Assembly: GCA_026418615.1 (NCBI GenBank)
Contig: JAOAAY010000007.1
Location: forward strand, 1 to 64,000
Source: Candidatus Sumerlaeaceae bacterium
Lineage (GTDB): Bacteria; Sumerlaeota; Sumerlaeia; Sumerlaeales; Sumerlaeaceae
Reading direction: 5' to 3'
DNA: 64,000 nt
In this document: piece after piece, positions 43,349 to 52,810 of the stretch
How positions within the stretch are numbered: the first letter of the stretch is position 1
How the letters are laid out: every line of letters starts with the position of its first letter
Notes under the pieces: model-generated
Databases searched by the model: none
Told to the model about the DNA's origin: nothing
What the model saw: the letters and a program-made list of their open reading frames with translations, nothing else
Made by a program: the position numbers and the translations under genes

Positions 43349-45778
43349 ATGCAATCTCCGCCGCGCACCGTTTACGCCGGACTGTTTGTCACAGCGTTGT
43401 CCACGCTTACCTTTGAAATCCTGCTGACGCGGATTCTGAGCGTCACCCTTTGGTATCACTTTGCCTTCATGGCGATCTCCCTTGCCATGTTCGGGATGAC
43501 GGCCGGTGCCATTGCCGTTTATGCCTTTCCCACGGTTTTCGGTGCGAACTTGACGCAGCGGCGGCTGGTCCAGTCGGCCGCGCTTTTCGCGTGCTCGCTG
43601 GTGGCCGCGTTTCTGGTCCACCTGTGGACGCCGTTTGGCCGCGGATCTCACGGCTTCGGGCTCTTGCTGCTTTGCCTGAATTTTGCCGTCATGAGCGTGC
43701 CGTTCGTCTTCAGTGGCGTGACCATTTGTCTGTGCCTGACGAGATTTGCACGCCATGTCGGCCGCCTTTACGCTGCCGACCTTGCCGGTGCGGCCTTAGG
43801 CTGCGTTGTGCTTGTGGCCTTGCTATCCGTGGCGGACGGCCCTTCGGCAGTCCTCATTGTCGCGGGCTTGGCTGCCGGGGGAGCGGCTCTGTTTGCAGTC
43901 GGGATGACTCCGCGCTGGTGGCTCACGGCATCGGTTGTCTTAGCGGTTGGGTTCGGCGGCCTCGGAGTGGTCAATGCAGTTTTCGCCTCATCGCAAAAAC
44001 CGTTGATTCGGCTGCGCAGCGTGAAGGGCCTGCCCGAGAGTCCGCCGATCTACGAGCGTTGGAATTCGTTCTCTCGCATTGCCGTTCATCCAGACTCGAA
44101 CCCGGGCAGCCCGTTTGGCTGGGGACTGAGCGAGGTGTGTCCGCCGGAAATCAACCCGCGAGAACTGGATCTGCGGATTGATGGCGCGGCCAAGACCGTG
44201 CTGACCGCCTTCGACGGAAACCTGAGCGCCGTCGAGCATCTCCGGTACGACATCGTGAATCTTGCGCACCATGTCCGCACCGGCGGGCGAGTGCTGGTCA
44301 TGGGTTCCGGCGGCGGTCGTGATGTTCTCTCCGCCCTGCTTTTCGGCGAGCGCGAGGTGCATGCGGTCGAGATCAATTCCAACATCGTGCGCACGGCAAA
44401 CACGGTTTTCGGAGACTTTACCGGTCACCTCGACCGATTGCCGAATGTGCGGTTTGTCGCCGACGAGGCGCGGAGTTTCCTCGCGCGCCAAGGGGAGACT
44501 TACGACCTGATTCAGGTTTCGCTCATTGACAGTTGGGCCGCGACGGCAGCCGGGGCTTTCGCATTGACAGAAAATTCGTTGTATACTCTGGAAGCGTGGA
44601 ATCTTTTCCTGTCCCGTCTGAGCGACGGCGGCCTGCTGACTTTTTCCCGGTGGTATTTTCGTGATCGCCCGGCGGAAATGTACCGTGTCACGGCTCTCGC
44701 TGCGGCCGCTTTGAAGACCGCCGGCATTCGCGACCTTCGGAGGCATATCCTGATTGCCAGACGCATGTACGGCACTGGCGCTCAAGGGGAGTCGCCGGAA
44801 GGTGTGGGGACGATCCTGGTCAGCAAGAGGCCGTTTTCTGCGCAGGACATTGCCCGCTTTGATGCTGCGGTGGAGGCCTTGCGTTTTGAAGCCGTACTGG
44901 CTCCGGGGCGCTGCATGGACGAAACTTTTGACAAACTCACCGACGGTTCGGACACACGGCCTTTCCTCGAACAGTTCCCCTTGCGCATTGACCCGCCGAC
45001 CGATGACAGCCCGTTTTTTTTCCACACGCTCCGCATTTCGGATTTTCTTCGCCACCGGGAAAACTATCAAGGCTCCATGCAGTTCAATGTGCGCGCGGTG
45101 ACGATTCTCGGCGCGCTTTTTGTCCTCGTGACCCTTTTGCTGATGGCGTGCGTCCTGCTGCCTCTCGCGCTGACGACGCGCAGGCACCTCCTACGGGGCG
45201 CGGCCCCGCACCTGTGCTATTTCGTGGCGATCGGCCTTGCTTTCATGCTTGTCGAGATTGCCCTCATGCAGCGTCTGACGGTGTTCCTCGGTCATCCGAC
45301 TTATAGCCTCGTTGTACTGCTGTTTACCATTTTGCTTTCGAGCGGTGCTGGCAGTTACCTTGCGCACCTGCTCGGCGGTGAGTCTCCGTCGCGGCGCGAT
45401 GCTTATTTCGTGCTTCTTATTCCCCTGGTAGTCGGGGTTATCGGCATGGCGGCACTCTCGGTAGCACCGGCCTTGGAGCACGCGCGTTTGGCGACGAGTA
45501 TCGCGCTGTCTGTGGCATGCCTGATTCCCATGGGCGTTGTGATGGGAATGGCTTTCCCCATCGGTATGAAGAATGCTCTGGCTGAGCATCCGCGCCTGAG
45601 CCCGTGGCTATGGGGACTTAATGGCGCTGCCTCCGTCGTGGCAACGGTGCTGGCGGTTGTTTTAGCCATGAGTTTCGGCATCCGCGTCAGCCTGCTGATT
45701 GGTACGGCGTTTTATGGGGTCGCAGCAGCGTCGTTTCTCATGATGCAGCACGGACGGCTATGGTCGGCGCGGCGGTAA
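43349..45778 (+). CDS. Multi-pass membrane protein with spermidine-synthase-like domain
   Basis: The 809-residue protein has about seven N-terminal membrane helices (to residue 220), a soluble Rossmann methyltransferase-like domain, and six or seven C-terminal helices (from about 575). The soluble domain has the SAM-type motif VLVMGSGGGRDVLSALLFG, the acidic HAVEIN after strand 2, and SLIDSWAATAAGAFALTENSLYT, which resembles the aminopropyltransferase active-site region. Such fused proteins are common in uncharacterised bacterial genomes, and their substrate is not known to me. The membrane parts suggest a lipid or transported substrate. It precedes a DUF2339-type membrane protein. Confidence 0.8.
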   Translation: MQSPPRTVYAGLFVTALSTLTFEILLTRILSVTLWYHFAFMAISLAMFGMTAGAIAVYAFPTVFGANLTQRRLVQSAALFACSLVAAFLVHLWTPFGRGSHGFGLLLLCLNFAVMSVPFVFSGVTICLCLTRFARHVGRLYAADLAGAALGCVVLVALLSVADGPSAVLIVAGLAAGGAALFAVGMTPRWWLTASVVLAVGFGGLGVVNAVFASSQKPLIRLRSVKGLPESPPIYERWNSFSRIAVHPDSNPGSPFGWGLSEVCPPEINPRELDLRIDGAAKTVLTAFDGNLSAVEHLRYDIVNLAHHVRTGGRVLVMGSGGGRDVLSALLFGEREVHAVEINSNIVRTANTVFGDFTGHLDRLPNVRFVADEARSFLARQGETYDLIQVSLIDSWAATAAGAFALTENSLYTLEAWNLFLSRLSDGGLLTFSRWYFRDRPAEMYRVTALAAAALKTAGIRDLRRHILIARRMYGTGAQGESPEGVGTILVSKRPFSAQDIARFDAAVEALRFEAVLAPGRCMDETFDKLTDGSDTRPFLEQFPLRIDPPTDDSPFFFHTLRISDFLRHRENYQGSMQFNVRAVTILGALFVLVTLLLMACVLLPLALTTRRHLLRGAAPHLCYFVAIGLAFMLVEIALMQRLTVFLGHPTYSLVVLLFTILLSSGAGSYLAHLLGGESPSRRDAYFVLLIPLVVGVIGMAALSVAPALEHARLATSIALSVACLIPMGVVMGMAFPIGMKNALAEHPRLSPWLWGLNGAASVVATVLAVVLAMSFGIRVSLLIGTAFYGVAAASFLMMQHGRLWSARR

Positions 45779-45829
45779 GACAGTCTTTATCATTGATTTT
45801 TCCTTTACCCTGTCTCCGGCGTGATCATT

Positions 45830-48787
45830 ATGCCACAAGATCCGTTGCGAGATGAGGAGATCCGCCGGCTTTCAGCAGAGTTGGAAGCCCTGCGCGATCG
45901 GGTCGCTGCGTTGGAACTGCAAGCAGGCATCGCGTCCCCGGAGACGCATGTACCTCGTCCAATCAACGAGATCCGCGAGAGCGCGCGCGAGCGGGCACAA
46001 CGATTATCATCCGTCCTGTCTGAATCGCTTGAGACAGACAGTTTGTCCGAAGGTGCTGCGCAAGCCGAGGAATCTGTGCCTGATCGGCAAGTGACGGTCG
46101 AGACAACCCGGTCATCAGAGTCTAAACCGGTTTCGTTTCCATCCGAATCCCTAGAGCCATCGGCGGAGTTGTCGTCTGCGCTGAGCATGTCGCCCGTGCC
46201 CGAATCGTTCGAGTTGCGGGTTGCCAAGAAGTTATTTTTGTACATCGGCGTCGCCGCGTTGGCCGTGGCTTTCTTCTTCGCAGCCCTCGAGTACAGCATC
46301 GGTCCGTGGCCGAAGGTCATGATCGGATATGCGGTTTCGGTGGCGGTCATGGGATTCGGGCTGTGGCGAGAAAGGGTATACCCGAAGTGGGGACAGCCGC
46401 TCGTTGGAGCGGGGCTAGCGCTATCGTATTTCACAACCTATGCCGCCGGGTTCATTTCAGCCACCCGCGTCATCCCCGACCTGAACGCCGCGCTGGTGGC
46501 TTTAGGTTTCAATGTGGTCGCCATGTTTGCGGTGGCCCAATGGCGGCGGTCCGAGGCGACGGCGGGTATGGCTCTGCTGCTCGGATATTTCACCGCCGCT
46601 ATCTCGCAGTCGTCGGCGCACGCGCTATGGTCGCTTGGTGCGTTGTCGGCCGGCGCTGTCATCTTCATGTGGCTGAACCGCTGGTTCTACGCCTCACTGC
46701 TCGCGGTTGTGGCTGCCTATGCGGGGCATTTCTACGCTTGGAAGTTCATGCCCGAGCCGCCGGGCCGCGAGACCGCCGAGGTCTTCCGAGTGAATGCCAT
46801 GTTCCTCACCACTTACTTCGCCGTCTTTGCCCTGGGGAGCCTTGCTTCGCTGCGGCAACTGACTGGGCAACCTGCGGAGGACGGCCCTCAGGACAGCGCA
46901 TCTGCCCATTTGCTGGCGCTGGTGACCCGGCTCAACACGGGGTTCTATGCTGCCGCGATGGTCTTGCTGCTTGGCGTGACAGAGATTTACTGGACTAAGT
47001 CCTGTTATTTCTTCTTCGCGCTGTCGGCGGTGACAGCGTTGCTCAGCACATTTTATGGCGCTCTGCCGGCCGTGCGCGATTTCTACATCGTCGCGGCGAG
47101 CCTGCTGTTTGGTTTTGGATTGGTCTCGAGCCTGACATCAGCATGGCTGCCCATCGCATTGACCGTGCAGGCAGTCGGGATGCTGGTAGCGTCCCAGCGC
47201 GTTCCGGGTCGTGCGATGGTTCTGACCAGTGTCGCGGCGTTCACTTACGCCGCCGTGCATTTGGTTCTAACCTCCATTTACCCCGGCATGACCTTAGGTT
47301 TTGTGCCTACTGTGCGGCCGGAGTGGTGGACCGTGGTAGGGGCCGTCACGGCGCAGTTGGTTTACATCGGGCTGTGGACCCGGCATCCCGCCGCCAAGAG
47401 CGATGAGGAGCCCGTCGCAGAACACCTTTTTGGCCTTACAGCGGCGCTCTCGCTCACGATGAGTCTTGATCATGTGGCGTCGGATTCTAACGCCACATTG
47501 CGTGCCGTTGCAATGGCGGCCCCAGTTGTGGCCGTCATAGGCGCGCGCTTCACGATTCCGGGTTTTATGACATTTGTGGCCGCCGCGGTGGTGGCGTACC
47601 TGGGGGCTATTGGTAACATCACCGGGCGCAAGGGACTCCTCCCCGGATTGGCGGATGATCCGCTCTGGATCATGGGTCTTGCGGGGCTGGTCGCGGGATA
47701 CTCCGTCGAGCGGTTAGCCGTGCAGGTCATGCGTTCGCGGACATGGGCGGTGGTCTCACTATATTTGGGGGCCAGCATTTCGCTCAGTTTGCTGATGCGC
47801 GATTGTCAGCAATCCTTTCTCATGATGGGACTGGCCGTGCAGTCGTTGTTGCTATCTGGCGTTGCACTCGCTCTCGGCAGCGGCTGGCTTATGGGTGCTT
47901 CGCTTCTTCCTGCCGGAATCTGCGTTGCAGTCGGGAATTCAATCCTGTTTGACTTGTCCTTGTCCAATGTTGTCCAGATCCATGTGTTACTGGCAAGTGT
48001 CGCGCTGACGGCAGCATCCTTTGTTATCGGTTCGCTTCCGCGCCGAGTGGGGGCGCCTCGCGGGGAACTCCGGCACTGGTCTGCTGTCGAGGTCCTCCTG
48101 CTGTTTGCCACAGGCTTCTTCGTGGATCTTTGGGCTCAAGCATGGTGGCCGGAAGCGCCATTCATGCCCCTGTCGGTCTACCCGCTGATTCTGATGCTCG
48201 GGGCCGTGTTGTTGAGGCGCCAGGCGGTGGTTTATCTCTCGTTGCTTTATGTGCTCGTTGTTCTTGATGATTTCGACATTGTTGAACGGCTATTAGGCGA
48301 TGTCGGGGGCGGTGACCCAGCGGCGCAAATGCGCAGAGCGTGGTTCTCGGTGGTGACGACGCTCATTGTTGTCCTGATGGAAAGGGTGTTTGCCAAGCGC
48401 CGGCACCTCGCCTTGGTGGATCGTACCAACGCCGACGATTTTGTCCCGTTTTGGACAGCACGATTTGTGGACATCGTTCTCCCGGCGCTCACGGTAATCA
48501 TGCTGATCCTGTCGGGGCGTCTCCACCCGTCCGTCCGCGACCATCTTTTCACCGCTGCGGTTGTGCTGGCCGGCTTCCTCTGGGTGGGTTTGGGGCTCGC
48601 TTTCGGGTCGCGCAGTTACCGGCTGGCCGGTTTCGGGGTGATCTGTTTCGCGATTTTCAAGGCGTTTCTTTACGATGTGCGGAATTTGGAGAACATCTAT
48701 CGCATCGTTTTGTTTATGACGCTTGGTGCAATCTTAATAATTGTACCCTATCTCTACTCGCGTTTCCGGGGGCGGCTGCGGTCTTAG
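45830..48787 (+). CDS. DUF2339-family multi-pass membrane protein
   Basis: The 985-residue product starts with a coiled coil (LRDEEIRRLSAELEALRDRV and ALELQ) and a Ser/Glu-rich segment to about residue 125. It then has roughly 25 hydrophobic helices to the C-terminus, the last followed by RFRGRLRS. The first helix pair (LFLYIGVAALAVAFFFAALEY) and the layout match DUF2339. Function is unknown; the family has no established biochemical role that I can cite. It lies 51 bases after the spermidine-synthase-like gene and converges on hslV. Confidence 0.85.
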   Translation: MPQDPLRDEEIRRLSAELEALRDRVAALELQAGIASPETHVPRPINEIRESARERAQRLSSVLSESLETDSLSEGAAQAEESVPDRQVTVETTRSSESKPVSFPSESLEPSAELSSALSMSPVPESFELRVAKKLFLYIGVAALAVAFFFAALEYSIGPWPKVMIGYAVSVAVMGFGLWRERVYPKWGQPLVGAGLALSYFTTYAAGFISATRVIPDLNAALVALGFNVVAMFAVAQWRRSEATAGMALLLGYFTAAISQSSAHALWSLGALSAGAVIFMWLNRWFYASLLAVVAAYAGHFYAWKFMPEPPGRETAEVFRVNAMFLTTYFAVFALGSLASLRQLTGQPAEDGPQDSASAHLLALVTRLNTGFYAAAMVLLLGVTEIYWTKSCYFFFALSAVTALLSTFYGALPAVRDFYIVAASLLFGFGLVSSLTSAWLPIALTVQAVGMLVASQRVPGRAMVLTSVAAFTYAAVHLVLTSIYPGMTLGFVPTVRPEWWTVVGAVTAQLVYIGLWTRHPAAKSDEEPVAEHLFGLTAALSLTMSLDHVASDSNATLRAVAMAAPVVAVIGARFTIPGFMTFVAAAVVAYLGAIGNITGRKGLLPGLADDPLWIMGLAGLVAGYSVERLAVQVMRSRTWAVVSLYLGASISLSLLMRDCQQSFLMMGLAVQSLLLSGVALALGSGWLMGASLLPAGICVAVGNSILFDLSLSNVVQIHVLLASVALTAASFVIGSLPRRVGAPRGELRHWSAVEVLLLFATGFFVDLWAQAWWPEAPFMPLSVYPLILMLGAVLLRRQAVVYLSLLYVLVVLDDFDIVERLLGDVGGGDPAAQMRRAWFSVVTTLIVVLMERVFAKRRHLALVDRTNADDFVPFWTARFVDIVLPALTVIMLILSGRLHPSVRDHLFTAAVVLAGFLWVGLGLAFGSRSYRLAGFGVICFAIFKAFLYDVRNLENIYRIVLFMTLGAILIIVPYLYSRFRGRLRS

Positions 48788-48793
48788 ACTGAC

Positions 48794-49345
48794 TCACAGC
48801 ACTTCCACGACGATTTGGTCATTCGTGTAGATACAGATGTCTGCGGCTATGCGAAGGGCTTCACGCGCAATAGTTGGCGCATCTTGGTTCGTGTGACACT
48901 TGAGGGCGCGCGCTGCGGCCAGCGCGTAAGGGCCACCACTGCCAATGGCTGCGATCCCATCGTCAGGTTCCACCACATCGCCGTTGCCGCTTAAAATAAG
49001 CAGGTGGTCGCGGTTGGCCGCTACGAGAAGCGCCTCGAGCCGCCGAAGGTATTTGTCGGTCCGCCAATCCTTTGACAGTTCAACAGCCGCGCGAAGCAGA
49101 TTGCCGCGGTGCTCCTGTAATTTCGCCTCGAGGCGGTCGAACAGCGTGAAGGCATCGCCTGTGGCACCGGCAAAGCCGCACAAGATCAGGTCATTGTAGA
49201 GGCGCCGCACCTTGCGCGCGCCTGATTTCATCACCGTCGCACCGAGCGTAACCTGACCGTCGCCGGCCAGAGCCACCTGATCGTTGTGTCGGACGCCTAT
49301 GACGGTGGTGCCTCGCCATTCGCCCCAAGGGCTGCGCTGTGCCAT
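48794..49345 (-). CDS. hslV: ATP-dependent protease peptidase subunit HslV
   Basis: The 183-residue product is the proteasome-like peptidase of HslUV. The catalytic threonine, exposed after propeptide removal, is T13 in GTTVIGVR. Further motifs are [40 protein letters not shown] and [14 protein letters not shown]. The ATG at 49345 gives a 12-residue propeptide, a little long for the family. No hslU is adjacent; the next gene upstream on this strand is rpsL behind a terminator. Confidence 0.93.
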   Translation of the reverse strand: MAQRSPWGEWRGTTVIGVRHNDQVALAGDGQVTLGATVMKSGARKVRRLYNDLILCGFAGATGDAFTLFDRLEAKLQEHRGNLLRAAVELSKDWRTDKYLRRLEALLVAANRDHLLILSGNGDVVEPDDGIAAIGSGGPYALAAARALKCHTNQDAPTIAREALRIAADICIYTNDQIVVEVL

Positions 49346-49383
49346 CTGAGAAGTGCCCTCCGCGCCTGATTGGTCGGACAACG

Positions 49384-49422
49384 AAAAGGGGCGCCGAAGC
49401 CGCTGCCGCGGCCCTGCGCCCC
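49384..49422 (-). terminator. Rho-independent terminator after rpsL
   Basis: On the minus strand GGGGCGC (49422-49416) pairs with GCGCCCC (49394-49388) and is followed by TTTTCGTT. It separates rpsL from hslV, so hslV would need its own promoter or read-through. Confidence 0.6.
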
Positions 49423-49473
49423 GTGTAAAATCCTAACACCGGAGCCGTTCAAGGCCTCCGGATGGGAAAATGC

Positions 49474-49845
49474 TTACTTTGGCCGCTTGGCGCCGTACTT
49501 CGAACGGCTTTGCTTGCGGTTGGCGACACCCTGCGTATCAAGGACACCGCGGACAATGTGGTAACGCACACCCGGGAGGTCCTTGACGCGGCCACCGCGA
49601 ATCATGACGATCGAATGCTCCTGAAGGTTATGGCCCTCGCCCGGAATGTAGGCCGTGACTTCCATCTGGTTGGTCAGGCGCACACGGGCAACCTTGCGAA
49701 GTGCTGAGTTGGGCTTCTTGGGCGTCGTGGTATAGACGCGGGTACACACGCCGCGCTTGAACGGGCATCCCTTTAATGCCGGCGTATTCTTCTTGTGCTT
49801 CAGCCGCGTACGCGCCTTGCGAACCAACTGATTAATGGTTGGCAT
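49474..49845 (-). CDS. rpsL: Small ribosomal subunit protein S12
   Basis: The 123-residue product is full-length uS12, the decoding-centre protein. Diagnostic runs are [31 protein letters not shown] and [19 protein letters not shown]. The Lys of PKKPNS and of GRVKDLPG, whose changes give streptomycin resistance, are wild type. GAGGAG lies five bases before the ATG. In most bacteria rpsG, fusA and tuf follow; here a terminator and hslV follow instead. Confidence 0.97.
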   Translation of the reverse strand: MPTINQLVRKARTRLKHKKNTPALKGCPFKRGVCTRVYTTTPKKPNSALRKVARVRLTNQMEVTAYIPGEGHNLQEHSIVMIRGGRVKDLPGVRYHIVRGVLDTQGVANRKQSRSKYGAKRPK

Positions 49846-49924
49846 ACTGCTCCTCGAAACAAAAATCGTCATGGTGCGCCGTCACGGCGCAAACAGGCAA
49901 GTGACAGGGCGCAACAACCCCACC

Positions 49925-49953
49925 GCGTGCTGAAAATCCGCAACCCCTGTCAA
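49925..49953 (-). promoter_or_regulatory. Candidate rpsL promoter
   Basis: TTGACA occurs on the minus strand at 49953-49948, about 100 bases before the rpsL start. The 17-base position reads GCACGC, not a typical -10. The orientation and place fit a ribosomal-protein promoter. Confidence 0.28.
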
Positions 49954-50066
49954 TGATCTTTATTCAGTACCCTGACTTGGCGCAAACAATCCTCGACTCT
50001 CTTGTTGACCGCTTGACATGCTCAGGACCTCGGCGACGCTCGACTCCCGGACTGAGAAACGAAACG

Positions 50067-51170
50067 ATGAAGCGTGTTGCCGTCATCATGGCTGGTGGAG
50101 CGGGCGAGCGATTCTGGCCGCTCAGCCGTCAGCGCTATCCCAAGCAGTTGCTGCGAATTGCAGGAAACCGGAGCATGCTCAGCGAATCCGTGGCGCGCAT
50201 TTCGCCCATGGTGGCGCCCGAGGATGTTTATGTCATCACCGGCACCTCGCTTCGCGAAGCCATTTGCGCAGAATCCGGCGTTATCCCGCCGAACAATATT
50301 ATTGCCGAACCCGAAGGCCGCAACACCGCCGCCTGCCTCGCCCTTGCCGTGGCGCTTATGGAACAGCGTTACACCGAAGAGCCGGACACGGTCATGGCCG
50401 TGCTGACGGCCGATCACTCGATTCACAACACCGAGGCTTTTGCGGCAGACCTTGCGACAGCCTTTGCACACGCCGAAACGCACGACTGCCTCGTCACCTT
50501 CGGCATACCCCCGACCCGCGCGGAAACAGGATACGGCTATGTGGAGGCGGGCGAACCTTTCGCGGATGATCCGCGCGTCCGGCGCGTGCTCGCGTTTCGC
50601 GAAAAACCCAGCCTCGAAACGGCCAGGCAGTATCTCTCAACCGGACGGCATTTGTGGAATAGTGGAATGTTTGTCTGGCGGACTTCCGTGCTGCGGGAGG
50701 CCTTCCGGCTGACGCTGCCGGAGGCCTACGCGCAACTCGATGCCTTGCGTGATGCGCTGACTGCCGACGACTCACCCGACCGGCTTGCAAAAGTATTCGG
50801 TTTGCTTCCCAGAATTTCCATAGATTTTGGCGTCATGGAACGCGCATCAAATGTTGCTGTCGTTCGCGCGTCGTTTGATTGGGACGACATCGGAACCTGG
50901 ACCTCCATCTCGCGCCTCTTGGAGGCGGATGCATCGGGTAATGTGACTTTTGGCAAGTGCCTGCTGCCCGATTCCGCCGGGTGCATTGTGTATTCCGTCG
51001 GGGAGTCGAAGGGACCGGAAGACGGCCGTTTGGTGGTTGGTTTTGGCGTAAAAGACCTTGTCATCGTCAGTACTGCCGATGCCGTGCTCGTCTGTCCTCG
51101 CGAGTCCGCCCAGCAGGTCAAAGCCATCGCTGCACGACTGCGCGAGGAAGGATTGGACGAGTACCTGTGA
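50067..51170 (+). CDS. manC: Mannose-1-phosphate guanylyltransferase
   Basis: The 367-residue enzyme makes GDP-mannose, a donor for surface glycans. The pyrophosphorylase motif is GGAGERFWPLSRQRYPKQLL. Further signatures are LTADHSI, AFREKP, WNSGMFVWR, DFGVMERA and DWDDIGTW. It lacks the C-terminal phosphomannose isomerase domain of the bifunctional class. It overlaps the HAD phosphatase gene by four bases. GDP-mannose could serve the GT4 and GT2 enzymes in this window. Confidence 0.93.
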   Translation: MKRVAVIMAGGAGERFWPLSRQRYPKQLLRIAGNRSMLSESVARISPMVAPEDVYVITGTSLREAICAESGVIPPNNIIAEPEGRNTAACLALAVALMEQRYTEEPDTVMAVLTADHSIHNTEAFAADLATAFAHAETHDCLVTFGIPPTRAETGYGYVEAGEPFADDPRVRRVLAFREKPSLETARQYLSTGRHLWNSGMFVWRTSVLREAFRLTLPEAYAQLDALRDALTADDSPDRLAKVFGLLPRISIDFGVMERASNVAVVRASFDWDDIGTWTSISRLLEADASGNVTFGKCLLPDSAGCIVYSVGESKGPEDGRLVVGFGVKDLVIVSTADAVLVCPRESAQQVKAIAARLREEGLDEYL

Positions 51171-51862
51171 CAGATTTGGGATCTGCGGCCCCCGTCACAC
51201 CTTGGCGCGGCGTTCGGCTTGTGGTGTTTGATCTGGACGGGACGCTCGTTGACGCTTTTGGCGACATAGCCGCAGCCGCCAATTTTTTGCTGGCCAGCCG
51301 CGGCCGGCCGCCGTTGACGGTCGAGCAGGTCAAGCGGTTCGTTGGCGAAGGGGTGCGGGTACTGGTGTCGCGTGTTCTCGACACCAACGATGCTGCGGAA
51401 ATTGACGAAGCATGCGGTTTGCTCGTCGAGTATTACAAGCGTTGGCCGTGTGAAAAAGCCGTTCTTTACCCCGGAGTGCTGGAAATGCTGCAGCATTTGC
51501 GTGCCGCCGGTGTTAAGACGGCCGTCGCCAGCAATAAACCGCACCCTCTGACAGACCTCACGCTGAACAAACTCGGCGTTTCCCGCCTTTTGGACTTCAT
51601 CCATGGCGAGTCCCCGCGCTTTCCCCGAAAGCCCGAACCGGATCTCCTGCGCCACATCATGGCCGAGGCTGGAGCTGAGCCGGTGGAAACCGTCATGGTT
51701 GGCGACAGTTTCGTAGATGTGCAGTTTGCCCATGCAGCCGGGGTGCGGTGCCTCGGAGTCGCCTATGGCCAGCATACCCTTCAGGAAATGCAGTCGTTTG
51801 GCGCGGACGCCGTCGCCGAGACCCCTGCGGCAATCGTGGAACGGCTAGGCTTGAATTCGTAG
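51167..51862 (+). CDS. HAD-family phosphatase, phosphoglycolate phosphatase-like
   Basis: The 231-residue protein has HAD motif I FDLDGTLVD, motif II VASNKP, motif III Lys in PRKPEPD and motif IV GDSFVDV, with a helical cap domain as in Gph. Phosphoglycolate is the family default, but other sugar phosphates are possible. The GTG start lies in the manC stop (GTGA), and such coupling to manC may point to a hexose-phosphate substrate; that is a guess. Confidence 0.85.
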   Translation: MTDLGSAAPVTPWRGVRLVVFDLDGTLVDAFGDIAAAANFLLASRGRPPLTVEQVKRFVGEGVRVLVSRVLDTNDAAEIDEACGLLVEYYKRWPCEKAVLYPGVLEMLQHLRAAGVKTAVASNKPHPLTDLTLNKLGVSRLLDFIHGESPRFPRKPEPDLLRHIMAEAGAEPVETVMVGDSFVDVQFAHAAGVRCLGVAYGQHTLQEMQSFGADAVAETPAAIVERLGLNS

Positions 51863-51945
51863 TCGCCGGCGCGCCTTGCCCCGCCCTCTCCACAATTGCC
51901 TTGATGTCGCCGCGCGCAGTCCCTCAATCCACAATGGAATGAGTA

Positions 51946-52806
51946 GTGTCTCTTCGGACGGTTGTCTTGGCCAAGATCATTGAAAAGCGTGCGTTAGCGC
52001 CGCAAACACACATGCTGAAACTGGCAGCCCCGCGCGTGGCACGACATGCGCAACCGGGGCAGTTTGTAATCGTCCGTGTCTCGGAAGGCGGCGAGCGAGT
52101 GCCGTTCACCATTGCCGATGCCGATCCGTCGGCAGGGACGATCACGCTGGTCATCCAAGAAATTGGCGACACGACGAAGGCTATCGGAGCCATGTCGGCT
52201 GGCGACTCGCTTCAGGACTTGCTGGGTCCGCTCGGAGCGCCGTCTGAGGTGGAGACATTCGGAACCGTTGTGTTGCTGGGTGGTGGATTCGGAATCGCGG
52301 CCATTCACATGCTGACGCGAGCGCTGCGCGATGCCGGCAACCGTATCATCTCTATCATTGGTGCGCGCACGCGCGACTTGCTGATCATGGAAAACGAAAT
52401 GCGCGCGGCGTCGGATGAACTAATTGTCACGACAGACGACGGTTCGGCCGGGGAGAAGGGGCTCGTCACGCAGGCCCTCGAACGCGTTATTTCGCGCGAG
52501 CCGGTGCATCGGGTAGTCGCCGTGGGCCCTATACCGATGATGCGCGCTGTCGCCGAGGTGACGCGTCCTCACGGTATCAAGACCATCGTCAGCCTGAATC
52601 CGGTCATGGTGGACGGAACAGGCATGTGCGGCGGATGCCGGGTCGAGGTTGGCGGAGAGACAAAGTTCGCCTGTGTGGATGGTCCCGAGTTTGATGCTCA
52701 CATTGTAAACTTTGACGAACTTGTAAGCCGTAATCGCATGTACACGGAGTTCGAACGGGGCCTGCGCACCGACTGCAAAATCAATCGTCTGACGGCCGCG
52801 GGGTGA
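51946..52806 (+). CDS. nfnA: NfnA-type ferredoxin-NADP reductase subunit (FAD, 2Fe-2S)
   Basis: The 286-residue protein has the FAD/NAD reductase fold of dihydroorotate dehydrogenase electron-transfer subunits: GQFVIVRV and RVPFTIAD for FAD, LLGGGFGIAA for the nucleotide, and C-terminal cysteines GTGMCGGCRV and FACVDGPEFD for a 2Fe-2S cluster. With the large subunit four bases downstream it matches NfnAB, the bifurcating NADH-dependent ferredoxin-NADP oxidoreductase. Related pairs act as sulfide dehydrogenase (SudAB), and sequence alone does not separate these. GTG start. Confidence 0.87.
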   Translation: MSLRTVVLAKIIEKRALAPQTHMLKLAAPRVARHAQPGQFVIVRVSEGGERVPFTIADADPSAGTITLVIQEIGDTTKAIGAMSAGDSLQDLLGPLGAPSEVETFGTVVLLGGGFGIAAIHMLTRALRDAGNRIISIIGARTRDLLIMENEMRAASDELIVTTDDGSAGEKGLVTQALERVISREPVHRVVAVGPIPMMRAVAEVTRPHGIKTIVSLNPVMVDGTGMCGGCRVEVGGETKFACVDGPEFDAHIVNFDELVSRNRMYTEFERGLRTDCKINRLTAAG

Positions 52807-52810
52807 CCGG

